DNA from: Caballeronia arvi
GTDB lineage: Bacteria; Pseudomonadota; Gammaproteobacteria; Burkholderiales; Burkholderiaceae
NCBI RefSeq assembly: GCF_001544695.2
Contig: NZ_FCOM02000056.1
Span: forward strand, 1-51,067
Length of the DNA stretch: 51,067 bases
Direction of reading: 5' to 3'
The notes under the pieces are model-generated. The model did not search any database. It was not told the origin of the DNA and saw only the letters and a list, made by a program, of their open reading frames with translations. The stretch's first letter is position 1. Each line of letters opens with the position of its first letter. Below are positions 1-8,586 of the stretch, in pieces. Position numbers and translations under genes: made by a program.

Positions 1-692
1 GTGCTCGAACTAGCACGGACGATGTCGGCGTGGTTCTTCGCCGAAGGAGAGTTCGTGCGCGTTACCTGAGCAAGCGCAGGAATGCTTGTAGCAGCGTCGG
101 GACGGGGAGCCGGCGAACTCGCCGTGCTGCACTCGCCCGCTCAATCACTTCGCTATCCGCAGATGGTCTGTCGCATAGCCACGATAAGCGACGCCTGTCG
201 CATCGGCGACGTTTTCCCAGCGCCGAGTGAGTGAATTTGTCAGATCCGCTTGCGGTGATCTCGCCCCCAGAAATCGCGGAGGGCGATCTGCCTTGATTTG
301 GACGGCGCCGATCCGTGAGCGAACGCTTAGGGATGCGGCCGGCACCGGATGGCGGAGCGTCGAACAACGCGCATTGGCCGCTCGCTGCCCGACGCGGTCG
401 CCCGAAACCGCCCCCCTTCTCGACCGCTAGTGCCGACGGGATGGAAACACATAACAGTACAAGAAAGCGCCTATCCATTCCTTACTCTACAGCCAAACTA
501 CGGCGAAAGCGGGAAAGCTCCGGGAGTCAGATCCGCATATTTAAAGACTACGCAATGACATCGGAACCATTAACAGAATTTCGAAAAGAGATTTGGAGAA
601 AGTTGGAGGCTACGGACTTTCTCCAAGCCGTGGATTGCATCAGCTCGCTCGCAGCGATCTCGCGAGCCGTTTGTCGCAGTCGTCACACGATG
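1..692. other. No supported gene (left edge)
   Basis: Both strands hold only short, low-complexity, arginine-rich open frames with no recognisable domain and no convincing ribosome binding site. The stretch lies downstream of the leftward transporter gene that ends at 693, so part of it is probably that operon's 3' untranslated region. I see no tRNA, repeat array or clear IS end. Confidence 0.5.
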
Positions 693-2358
693 TCAGTCCG
701 CAATACTCCTTTGACGCGTCTCCGGCAGGAACAAGAATCCGATGACCAAAGACACGCCGGCGATCACGACCGGGTACCATACACCTGCATAGATGTTTCC
801 GGTTGCTGCCACCAATGCGAAGGCGGTTGTCGGGAGAAAGCCGCCGAACCAACCGTTGCCTATGTGATATGGCAGTGACATCGCGGTGTACCGGATACGC
901 GTGGGGAAGAGTTCGACAAGTGTCGCCGCAATCGGCCCGTAGACCATCGCAACCGTCAACACCAGTCCGACGAGCATCAGCAGGACCATCGGATAGTTAA
1001 TGAGTTTCGGATCTGCTGTCGTGGGGTAGCCCACGGATTTAATAACTGCTCCCAGCCTGCCTTCAAAGTCCTTGACTAGCTTCGTGCCTTCTTTTTCGGC
1101 AGTGCCGGCGATTTCGACGCTATCGATCCGCGTATCTCCTACCCGAACGTATGCCACAGTGCCAGCGGGTGCGCCTTCATTCGAATAATTCACTGCCGAG
1201 CGCGCAAGGAATGACTTTGCGATATCGCACGACTTGGTAAAACTCGACGTACCTACAGGATTGAACTGGAACGAACAGCTAGACGGGTCAGCCACGACCG
1301 TCACGGGCGCGCTTTCCTGCGCCGCATAGAGCGCCGGGTTCGCGAACTTGGTGAGTCCATGGAAGATTGGAAAGTAAAGAACGATGGCAAGCAAGAATCC
1401 CAACAATATCACCGGCTTACGACCAAGCCGATCCGAAAGGGAACCGAAAAAGACAATCATTGGCGTGCCGATCAGCAGAGCTGCTGCGATCAGCAAATTA
1501 GCTGTGACAGGGTTGACCTTGAGCGTCTGCGTGAGAAAGAAGAGCGCATAAAACTGCCCCGCGTACCAGATGACAGCCTGGCCGGCAACCACACCGAACA
1601 GGGCAATCAACACGAGCCGAACATTCTTCCATTCACCGAATGCTTCCTTGATCGGCGCCTTCGACGTCGCGTTCTCGGCCTTCATCTTCAGAAACACCGG
1701 TGACTCGGACAGGGTGAGTCGAATCCACACAGAGATCGACACCAATACTATGGAGAAGACGAACGGGATGCGCCACGCCCAGTCGGAAAAACGCAGATTC
1801 ACCCGCGATAAGACGCGTGCTGAGGATAACGAGAAGCGAGAGAAAGAATCCGAGTGTCGCGGTCGTTTGGATCCATGCGGTGTAGCCGCCACGTCTATGT
1901 CCAGGTGCATGTTCCGCGACGTAGGTAGCTGCGCCGCCATACTCCCCGCCCAAGGCAAGCCCTTGCATCAGTCGCAGCACAATCAGCAGCGCCGGGGCGG
2001 CGATGCCAATGCTCGCGTAGGTTGGCAAGACACCAACGAGAAACGTCGACGCACCCATCAATAGGATGGTCACTAGAAACGTGTACTTGCGACCGACCAG
2101 GTCACCCAGACGCCCAAACACCAGCGCGCCGAAAGGACGCACTGCAAAGCCAGCTGCGAATGCAAGCAGCGCGAAGATGAACGCTGCAGTTTCATTCACG
2201 CCGGAAAAGAACTGTTTTCCCACCACGGCCGCGAGCGACCCGTAGAGATAAAAGTCATACCACTCAAAGACAGTGCCGAGCGACGATGCAAATATGATTT
2301 TGCGTTCGTCGGAGGTCATTCGCCGCGATTCGTTAAGGGGAATGGCTGAGGTGTTCAA
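693..2358 (-). pseudogene. MHS-family MFS metabolite/H+ symporter, frameshifted
   Basis: This would be an inner-membrane proton symporter for a small organic acid, of the metabolite:H+ symporter (ShiA/KgtP-like) branch of the MFS. The first half (2358 to about 1790) carries the family start SLGTVFEWYDFYLYG, then RPFGALVFGRLGDLVGRK and RLMQGLALGGEYGGA. The second half resumes one frame over at SDWAWRIPFVFS and runs to FLFLPETRQRS. Joined, they give about 554 residues, normal for MHS carriers that have a periplasmic loop between TM7 and TM8. The break is at a run of five A (1787-1791 on the plus strand); four A restores GESAF-SDWAWR. The start is a TTG with TAGGAG at good spacing. It follows the tautomerase at 2407 by about 48 bases, probably as one operon. 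It is either a real pseudogene or a homopolymer base-calling error. Confidence 0.88.
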
Positions 2359-2406
2359 GGGCGTCTCCTACCAGGGTTCTCTACGATTCCATCTCGTTGG
2401 CGTGGG

Positions 2407-2853
2407 TTACTGGGTTTTATTCAAGCTCAGCATGTACTCGCGATCAGCTGCCGACAACGATTCGAGCCATTCAGCTTCCTCGCCGGGCTGGGGCAAAACC
2501 TGCCCATATTCAACCATGTTGGTCGGCGCCAGTTCCGAGATGTACGCCCACAGAAAACGTTTCTCCAGCGCCGTGATTGTGTGAATCGACTCAATAATGT
2601 CGGCGAGTAACGCACCTCTCTGTTCCTCGGTACGGCCTGCCCGGATATGTCCGTGCACGTACACCTGTTTGGTCTGGATCTGCACACCACCCATAAAATG
2701 CGATCCTGCCGGAATCTCGTTAAAGATCACTTGCGCAAAGAATCCTTGGGCGCCCGTCGCTTCGCTGTGCGCCCGCGTTATCTCTTTAGCGACTTTCTTT
2801 TGGTGTTCGGCGGACAGCAAATTCTGGGTTGCGGATACGATGTAAGTAGGCAT
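2407..2853 (-). CDS. Tautomerase family protein (cis-CaaD-like)
   Basis: A 148-residue member of the tautomerase superfamily. The protein begins Met-Pro-Thr-Tyr, so after removal of Met the catalytic Pro-1 is present. Its length is about twice that of 4-oxalocrotonate tautomerase, matching the cis-3-chloroacrylic acid dehalogenase/MSAD-like group, in which both beta-alpha-beta units are fused. Such enzymes act on keto-enol or 3-halo/unsaturated acids in the cytoplasm; the substrate here is unknown. It lies upstream of the frameshifted MHS carrier on the same strand, suggesting uptake and processing of one organic acid. Two palindromic sites lie in its upstream region (2933-3014). The paralogue-like gene at 3951 sits beyond the MarR gene. 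Confidence 0.85.
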   Translation of the reverse strand: MPTYIVSATQNLLSAEHQKKVAKEITRAHSEATGAQGFFAQVIFNEIPAGSHFMGGVQIQTKQVYVHGHIRAGRTEEQRGALLADIIESIHTITALEKRFLWAYISELAPTNMVEYGQVLPQPGEEAEWLESLSAADREYMLSLNKTQ

Positions 2854-2932
2854 CTGTCAGTCTCCAATAAGAATCGAACTCGACGGCAAGTGATTCCTGT
2901 GAGACTGCTCCCACCTGGAATCGATCGTCAGT

Positions 2933-3014
2933 AGATGTAGCTACAACTATTTGTCTGGACAGTCGCACGCAATTAGGGCGAGGTCTGACGCGTCAGATAG
3001 TTGTAGGTACATCT
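2933..3014. promoter_or_regulatory. Paired inverted operator sites upstream of the tautomerase
   Basis: Positions 2933-2950 and 2997-3014 are near-perfect inverted copies of one another (17 of 18 bases match after reverse complementing). The left copy contains the perfect palindrome TGTAGCTACA, the right copy TGTAGGTACA. Just left of the right copy, 2984-2997 is another perfect palindrome, TCTGACGCGTCAGA. The block lies 80-160 bases upstream of the tautomerase start and just past the 3' end of the MarR gene. The likely reader is that MarR regulator, but this is inference. Confidence 0.6.
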
Positions 3015-3092
3015 TATACGGCGAGCCGTGCATGTCAATACGGATTTCGCTCGTTCTCGGCGCGCCGCGGACTAGAATAAACCCTGCGCTTC

Positions 3093-3527
3093 CTACCTCA
3101 GCGGCACCTGTTGCAATGATTCCAACGCTTCCAGCAATTGCTTATTCGCCGGCCCTTTGAGGAAACGCTGAACATCGTCCTCGACGCGACGTTGAGCAAT
3201 CTGCCAATATGGCTCCGCACTTCTAAGCTGCTTCACACCTTCCTTACTCAGGCGCGCTGATCGGTATCGTGCGTCCTCTTCCGGAGACACACTGACGCTC
3301 ACCCATCCAGCGTTGATGAGCACCTTCAAATTTCGTGAGATCGTTGTCTTGTCTAGCGCCGCTTCCGCAGCGATCTCGTTATACGTCGCGACTCCAAGAC
3401 GTTCTAATGCTCGCAGCAGCGAAAATTGCGTAATCTTCAAACCAACCGGCCGAAGCGCTTCGTCGTAGATACTTGTCAACTGGTTTGCCGAGCGCCGAAA
3501 CTGTGTGCAGTAGCAATCGGTGAACAT
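3093..3527 (-). CDS. MarR family transcriptional regulator
   Basis: A 144-residue winged-helix regulator. Residues about 5-30 (DCYCTQFRRSANQLTSIYDEAL) form the usual MarR dimerisation helix with an early Cys-x-Cys. ITQFSLLRALERLG, TYNEIAAEAALDKTTISRNLKVL and the wing with SPEEDARYRSARLS form the DNA-binding domain. MarR proteins repress nearby catabolic or efflux genes and release DNA on binding an aromatic or phenolic ligand. It sits between two tautomerase genes, transcribed toward the leftward one and away from the rightward one, so it could control both. The two early cysteines might allow redox sensing; this is only a possibility. Confidence 0.9.
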   Translation of the reverse strand: MFTDCYCTQFRRSANQLTSIYDEALRPVGLKITQFSLLRALERLGVATYNEIAAEAALDKTTISRNLKVLINAGWVSVSVSPEEDARYRSARLSKEGVKQLRSAEPYWQIAQRRVEDDVQRFLKGPANKQLLEALESLQQVPLR

Positions 3528-3831
3528 GGGATCCCCTTTCCTGTGTGTCTATGCCGGAAGTCCTTGGGAGCATCCGGTGGATAAAGATGCATATACATCC
3601 AATACAGCGCCAACATGACATCACATCACTCAGTTGTCAACCGCTAAATCTTCCTCCTGATTCACCAAAAGCCCGCACTGGGCGTCCCCAGCTCGCACGG
3701 CTCAATTGCGAACGACGACGACGGAGACGCCCACATCAAGGTGTGGTGCACCGTTCGCGCACGCGCCGGGACTCGTGGACTTGAATCTCGGAGCTCCTGC
3801 ACGTAACCACCCGCGGAGGTCGGCGATCGAA

Positions 3832-3853
3832 ATTGTTCAGTATCGTGAACAAT
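3832..3853. promoter_or_regulatory. Perfect inverted repeat, likely operator of the rightward tautomerase
   Basis: ATTGTTCA-N6-TGAACAAT is a perfect 8+8 base inverted repeat about 100 bases before the ATG at 3951. The MarR gene starts at 3527 on the other strand, so the site lies in the divergent intergenic region. It does not resemble the TGTAGCTACA sites at 2933-3014, so a different regulator may be involved. The rest of 3528-3950 shows no gene. Confidence 0.55.
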
Positions 3854-3950
3854 GATTTTCCTTGAATCCGTTTGAATTAACGTTACCGGCTTCTACACTG
3901 AGGTCATGAGCAAATCACAGTTACGGTTCTTACTTCCAACAGGAGAAATC

Positions 3951-4340
3951 ATGCCGCTCGTCAAGTTCGATATCCTCAAGGGCCGTACAGAAGCGCAAAC
4001 CCGTGCAATGCTCGATGGCACCCATCGTGCCGTCGTCAATGCTTTTCAAGTTCCGGAACGCGACCGCTATCAAGTCGTGACTGAACATGACCCGGTGCAT
4101 CTTATTGTTGAAGACACAGGGCTCGGAATCGAGCGCACCAAGTATATGATCGTGATTACGGTGATCACTCGACCGCGCGAACAGGCGGCAAAGCAACTCT
4201 TCTACAGGGAGCTCACCCGCGAGTTGCAGGAGCGTTGCCAAATTTCTCCTAGTGACGTGGTGGTCGCTTTGGTGACAAATTCCGATGCGGACTGGAGTTT
4301 CGGCCATGGGGTCGCACAGTTTCTCACTGGTGAGTTATGA
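3951..4340 (+). CDS. Tautomerase family protein
   Basis: A 129-residue tautomerase superfamily protein starting Met-Pro-Leu-Val-Lys-Phe, so it keeps the catalytic N-terminal proline. I chose this ATG because AACAGGAGAAATC precedes it and because Pro-1 must follow Met; an in-frame ATG at 3906 would bury the proline. The body (DGTHRAVVNAFQVPERDRYQVVTEHDP, then MIVITVITRPREQAAKQLFYREL) matches the common 4-OT-like DUF1904/tautomerase-3 style protein. The substrate is unknown. It is transcribed away from the MarR gene and is convergent with the histidine kinase gene. Confidence 0.85.
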   Translation: MPLVKFDILKGRTEAQTRAMLDGTHRAVVNAFQVPERDRYQVVTEHDPVHLIVEDTGLGIERTKYMIVITVITRPREQAAKQLFYRELTRELQERCQISPSDVVVALVTNSDADWSFGHGVAQFLTGEL

Positions 4341-4423
4341 ATGGACATACCTCATGTCTCGTTGTACTAACTAGACATGAGACTACCCAAGTCTCCCACA
4401 GCATTTCTCGCGGCCAGGAGCTG

Positions 4424-5560
4424 TCAGCAGCTTCGGTCGTGCATCCGCGGCAGTGACACTGAAAAAGTGGTCTCCGTATCGCTTGATCGCGTTTCGATCG
4501 AGCCAGAATGGGCCTTGGCGATTTCGCTGGCAATGTAAAGGCCCAATCCGAGGCTACCGGCCCGCTCGTCTTCACTGCGACGCCCCGGCCCTCGCATAAG
4601 TGGATTGAAGATACGACCTAGCGTTGCGCTTTCGATCACAGCCCCGCGATTGCTGACGTCGATATGGACATGCGTTACGTCGCAAGTCACGGTCACGCGC
4701 ACGGGCGTGTCCTGGGCCCCATACTTAATCGCGTTGAGAACGAGATTACCAAGCAATTGCTGCAGACGCGGACCATCCCAGTCCCCCTGCAAATCTCCAC
4801 TCACGTTGAGTTCGATCTGCCTGTCAGGATGAATTGCACGTAACTCATCTACCTCGTCCGCAAGCACATCGGCCAGGTTCACGTCCGTCGGCGTTACGTT
4901 GATGCCTAAACCAAGTTTGGTCCGATTAAACTGTGTGAGGTCGTCAAGCAACCCCTGCATCCTTGCCCCACTGCGTATCAGGCGGCTGGCGGCCTTTGAC
5001 ACTTGCTCCCCTGCGTTGAGCAGCGCCAGGCACGACGCAGTGACCTGGATTGCTTGCAGAGGGCTGCGCATGTCGTGTCCCAGCATGCCAAGCAACAGGT
5101 TGCGGTTCTGCTCGACCTGCGCGCTGAAAGAAGTGACTGATTCGGCAAGTGCCTGATCGATCGCCTCATTAAAGCGAATGAGGTCGTCCAGGTCGGGGCC
5201 TTCGGGGTAGCAGTCGTCCATCCAGAGACGAAGCACGCTCGCGCGCAGGGCGCGATATTCCGCGGCGAGTTGGCTCACGCTGAAGCCGGAGCGCGCCCGA
5301 AGAACGCCATGCTTCTGAGCGGCTGTCTCTTCTGTCGGATCGATCAGTCCAGAGCCCCGCCCCATTGATTTTTCGCGTTGCGCTTCGCGGGTTTGCGAGG
5401 TGCACAAATCCGACGCCACGCCGCGCAGAATCTGCTCAACCTGCTCGCGCAACGCCAATGATTCCATGTGTTCCGCCGCCGGCAGAAGGGTGGACGCAAA
5501 CGCCTCCCAATGCGCCGCTATCGGCTCCATGTCTCGCAATATAAAGTCTGCAAGTCGCAT
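4424..5560 (-). CDS. Sensor histidine kinase with RsbRD-type N-terminus
   Basis: A 378-residue, apparently soluble kinase. Residues about 1-150 resemble the RsbRD N-terminal domain (LRDMEPIAAHWEAFASTLLPAA, then GFSVSQLAAEYRALRASVLRLW). The HisKA phosphoacceptor is LGMLGHDMRSPLQAI with His near 178. The HATPase_c domain has the N box GNLVLNAIKYGA, the F box RIFNPLMRG and the G box GLGLYIASEIAKAHSGSIE. No transmembrane helix or receiver domain is visible, so it should sense a cytoplasmic signal and pass phosphate to a separate regulator. No response regulator is adjacent, making it an orphan kinase here. Confidence 0.88.
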   Translation of the reverse strand: MRLADFILRDMEPIAAHWEAFASTLLPAAEHMESLALREQVEQILRGVASDLCTSQTREAQREKSMGRGSGLIDPTEETAAQKHGVLRARSGFSVSQLAAEYRALRASVLRLWMDDCYPEGPDLDDLIRFNEAIDQALAESVTSFSAQVEQNRNLLLGMLGHDMRSPLQAIQVTASCLALLNAGEQVSKAASRLIRSGARMQGLLDDLTQFNRTKLGLGINVTPTDVNLADVLADEVDELRAIHPDRQIELNVSGDLQGDWDGPRLQQLLGNLVLNAIKYGAQDTPVRVTVTCDVTHVHIDVSNRGAVIESATLGRIFNPLMRGPGRRSEDERAGSLGLGLYIASEIAKAHSGSIETRSSDTETTFSVSLPRMHDRSC

Positions 5561-6054
5561 GTCTGCGTCTCAGAATCTCAATCGGCCGTCACTGTGGACC
5601 GGGCAGCGTATCCATCTTACTCGCAACTTGGTGACGCCCTTCGATCGCAAGCGCGCCGGTAGAGGCCGCAAGCTCTCGCGGCACTGCGCTTGTTTCTCGA
5701 ATACTCACTGACTCTAAATCCCCAACTCTGACACGACAATTCGTGAGAAAACTGGATGGCTGCTCGTTCTTCAAAAAACACTCGATTGCGCTCGTCCTCT
5801 GCTCCCGTCTGCCAGTCTGCCGTGCAGCCATTCGTGCCTGGTCGTGGGGATCATTGTCGGCCGAACTGACGCGCCGCCCGCTTCAACGCCCCTCGCCTTT
5901 ACACTGGTTCCCTAAGGTATTTAATTGATTCACGCGCGACAGTCCGTATCTCACAGCTGCGGGACCGGCAGCTACCAGGCGGCGTGAATGGCGGTGAGTT
6001 AGTCGGTGTGACGTCACTGTCGTCAGGGCCGCAATAATAACGAGGAGAACAGCC
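5561..6054. other. Intergenic, no gene; weak promoter candidate
   Basis: No credible coding frame lies between the histidine kinase and the Tat-leader remnant. On the plus strand TTTACA (5898-5903) and TTAATT (5921-5926), 17 bases apart, could be a sigma-70 promoter for the truncated gene starting at 6055. This is a weak match only. Confidence 0.3.
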
Positions 6055-6225
6055 GTGTCTCGATTCAACCGTACCGAGGTCAAGTCCCTCCCCCCCTTTG
6101 AGACGGTCAGTGCAACCCGTCGGAGGCTTCTCGGGCTTGCTGGCGCCGGGGCCGTTGTGAGCCTCCTTCCAGCACACAGAAGCCGCCGTCGAACTCCTTG
6201 GTCTGCGGGTAGGTCTCGTTGGTGA
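6055..6225 (+). pseudogene. 5' remnant of a Tat-exported protein
   Basis: A GTG start at 6055 follows AACGAGGAGAAC, a strong ribosome binding site. The first 40 or so residues form a textbook twin-arginine leader: a polar n-region, TRRRLLGLAGAGAVVSLLPA, then a would-be cleavage site. After about residue 40 the frame becomes arginine-rich and stops at 6225, because it runs into the antisense of the YCII-domain gene. So only the leader of an exported, probably cofactor-containing enzyme survives. The original enzyme cannot be identified. Confidence 0.6.
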
Positions 6226-6406
6226 TGGTGGCGTCAGCGGCGACCATCAGCGGCGCGACGTCCTCGTTGATACCACCGCCGAACACATAGGCGCCCGCAT
6301 CCTTCGCCTCTCTTATGACCGCGTGTGCCGCTTCGCCGACCGCAGCCATGTCTTCGTCGGAGATGTCCATCGCCGATTTGGGAAAGGAGATAAGGTACTT
6401 CGTCAT
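6107..6406 (-). pseudogene. YCII-related (DGPF) domain protein, 3' end lost
   Basis: The start MTKYLISFPKSAMDISDEDM at 6406 is followed by a normal YCII/DGPF-type core (AVIREAKDAGAYVFGGGINEDVAPLMVA, then EFDGGFCVLE). The family continues with a final helix and strand after this Glu. Here the frame instead becomes GGSQRPRRQQAREASDGLH, the antisense of the Tat leader starting at 6055. The junction is near 6175. About 75-80 native residues remain of roughly 110-120, so function is doubtful. An upstream in-frame start at 6460 is less likely than 6406. Confidence 0.65.
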
Positions 6407-6520
6407 CGTTCTGTCCTCCGGCTGTGAGTGTCGGTATTGGGTGCGAAGCCTACGTGCCATCGCGGGTTTGGCCGAAGTGCGTTCCGAGCGAGGCGACGGG
6501 CGAATGAAGGAAGCCAGCCG

Positions 6521-7453
6521 CTACAGCCGCTCGATCAAGCGTCCATCCCCCTGCTCGCAGTATTCATGGCACGCCGCACGTGCCGCGTTCGCCGCGCCAT
6601 GCACGAAAAGCGGCGCATCCGCGCGTCGGGACATCGACACCACGATGGACGGCGGCGATGGCTGCAGCGGCAACTCCACCACCTCACCGCGCGCGATCAG
6701 ATCATCGACGAACAGACGCGGAATCGCCGCCACGCCGAAGCCATCGCGTACGAGTCGCACGATAACGGAAATCGATGGTGAGCCGGTGATGCGCGTATCC
6801 GCGAGCGGTACGCCGTTCGCGAGCGCGAGCTTGCCGACGATGTCCTCCAGTGCACGATGCGGCGCCGTCCCGCGCCCGAATGTCAGGATCGGATGGCCCA
6901 GTACGCGCTTCGCGAGGCCGCTGCGCGAAAGCGGCAGCAACCCCGCGCGCGCTATCCAGTGCACCGGATAGTTCGCGAGCGCGTCACAGACAATCGATTC
7001 CTCGTCGCTGCCCTCCACGCGGATGATGAGATCGAGTTCCCCCGCCATCAGTCGCCGCTGCAGCACCACGCTCACGTCCACCGCAAGCTCCACTTCGAGC
7101 TGCGGGTAGTCCTTCGAGAGCCGCCGCATGTAGTCGGCGAGCCAGCTATGCACGACCGTCTCGATCACGCCGAGTCGCAGCTTGCCGCGCATCGTGTCTT
7201 CACGCGACGCGGCGGCCTGCAACTGGCGCGTCGCCTCGACCACGGCCTTCGCGTAACCGAGCAAATATTCGCCGCTCGGCGTGAGCCGAAAATCCCGGTT
7301 CTCACGATCGACGAGCACCGTCTGCAGTTCTTCCTCCAGTGCCTTGAGCCGTTGCGAAATCGCGGCGGGCGTGGCGTGCAGCGCGGTCGCCGTGGTCCGG
7401 AAGCTGCGCAGCTTGGCCAGCGTGACGAAGGTTTCGAGAAAGCGCGTATTCAT
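6521..7453 (-). CDS. LysR family transcriptional regulator
   Basis: A 310-residue LTTR. The N-terminal HTH reads RFLETFVTLAKLRSFRTTATALHATPAAISQRLKALEEELQ. The C-terminal periplasmic-binding-like effector domain starts near residue 90 (KLRLGVIETVVHSWLADYMRRL). It is divergent from the D-glutamate cyclase/MFS/oxoprolinase operon that starts at 7667, the usual arrangement for an LTTR and its target. The effector is probably a substrate or intermediate of that operon. The intergenic region 7454-7666 contains the shared control region. Confidence 0.92.
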   Translation of the reverse strand: MNTRFLETFVTLAKLRSFRTTATALHATPAAISQRLKALEEELQTVLVDRENRDFRLTPSGEYLLGYAKAVVEATRQLQAAASREDTMRGKLRLGVIETVVHSWLADYMRRLSKDYPQLEVELAVDVSVVLQRRLMAGELDLIIRVEGSDEESIVCDALANYPVHWIARAGLLPLSRSGLAKRVLGHPILTFGRGTAPHRALEDIVGKLALANGVPLADTRITGSPSISVIVRLVRDGFGVAAIPRLFVDDLIARGEVVELPLQPSPPSIVVSMSRRADAPLFVHGAANAARAACHEYCEQGDGRLIERL

Positions 7454-7666
7454 AGTCCAGTGTGGCCGATGCAGCGGGACGAACCCGCTTCAAAATCTCA
7501 ACGTGACCCGGGAAAACCCGCGATTCCGTTAAGAAATTCTATCCACGAGACCCAAAGAAAACTAGTTGGCGTCAAATTTTCTTCTTTTCTATGCTTTCGC
7601 TAACGGTAGGCAAACGCAGCGCCCGCCGCAGACGACCAGATGCAACCGCCAGAGCACGCTGACACC

Positions 7667-8440
7667 ATGACTCCACTCGAATTCCGCCACGCCGTACGCC
7701 ATCGCGACTTCCGTGGCCCGACGGCCGGCCATTGCGGCGACTATGCGCAGGCGAATCTCGCGATCCTGCCCGCGGCTCACGCGCACGATTTCCTGCGCTT
7801 TTGCCACGCGAATCCAAAGCCGTGTCCGCTGCTCGGCGTAGGCGAGCCCGGCGACTTCCGCGTGCCGGTGCTCGGGCGCGACATCGATATCCGCACCGAT
7901 GTGCCCGCGTACAACGTGTATCGCGACGGCGATCTGAGCGAGCGCGTCGAATCGATCGAAGCGCTCTGGCAGGACGATTTCGTTTTGTTCGCAATCGGCT
8001 GCTCGTTCTCGTTCGAGCACATGCTCGCGAAGGAAGGCATCGGGCTGCGTCACGTCGAAGAAGGCCGCAACGTGCCGATGTACCGCACCAGCATCACGAA
8101 CCGGCGCGCAGGCGTGTTCGGCGGCGAACTCGTCGTGTCGATGCGGCCGCTGCGCGGCGCCGACGCGATCCGTGCCGTGCAGATCACGAGCCGCTTCCCG
8201 GGCGTGCACGGCGCGCCTGTGCATATCGGCGATCCGGCGGAACTCGGCATTGCCGATCTCGCGCGCCCTGAGTTCGGTGATGCAGTGACGATCCACGCGG
8301 GCGAACTGCCCGTCTACTGGGCCTGCGGCGTGACGCCGCAAACCGCGCTCATGGCAGCGAAGCTGCCGATCGCGATCGCCCACGCGCCGGGCCACATGCT
8401 GATGACGGACATCACCAACGCCTCGCTGGCCGTGTTCTGA
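7667..8440 (+). CDS. D-glutamate cyclase family protein (DUF1445, putative hydro-lyase)
   Basis: A 257-residue member of the DUF1445/YcsI family, often annotated as putative hydro-lyase. The family is homologous to one part of the mitochondrial D-glutamate cyclase, which interconverts D-glutamate and 5-oxo-D-proline. Family signatures seen are TAGHCGDYAQANLAILP near the N-terminus, CPLLGVGEPGD, DDFVLFAIGCSFSFE, MYRTSITNRRAGVFGG and AITHAPGHMLMTD-like text at the C-terminus (AIAHAPGHMLMTD). I chose the ATG at 7667 because homologues start just before the EFRHAVRHRDFRG segment; 7640 is an in-frame alternative. It is the first gene of an operon with an MFS carrier and a 5-oxoprolinase-type enzyme, which fits pyroglutamate chemistry. 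Confidence 0.85.
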   Translation: MTPLEFRHAVRHRDFRGPTAGHCGDYAQANLAILPAAHAHDFLRFCHANPKPCPLLGVGEPGDFRVPVLGRDIDIRTDVPAYNVYRDGDLSERVESIEALWQDDFVLFAIGCSFSFEHMLAKEGIGLRHVEEGRNVPMYRTSITNRRAGVFGGELVVSMRPLRGADAIRAVQITSRFPGVHGAPVHIGDPAELGIADLARPEFGDAVTIHAGELPVYWACGVTPQTALMAAKLPIAIAHAPGHMLMTDITNASLAVF

Positions 8441-8586
8441 CCGTCGTGGCGGCCTCAGCCGCCAAGCATCCCCGCGATTCGCGACACCTGAAGCCATCCG
8501 GCCATTCGGCCCGGAGGGAATGACGCATCCCTACACCCGTGCGTGGCTTCGATCCTTACCCATGCGTCTATCCACAGGAGCCACCG

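Noticed and set aside
315..878. 187-codon frame at the left edge
   Set aside because: No domain, biased low-complexity start, and its end overlaps the transporter's 3' part on the other strand.
1633..2358. Programmed ribosomal frameshift in the MHS carrier
   Set aside because: MHS carriers are not known to use frameshifting and the site is a simple homopolymer; mutation or sequencing error is simpler.
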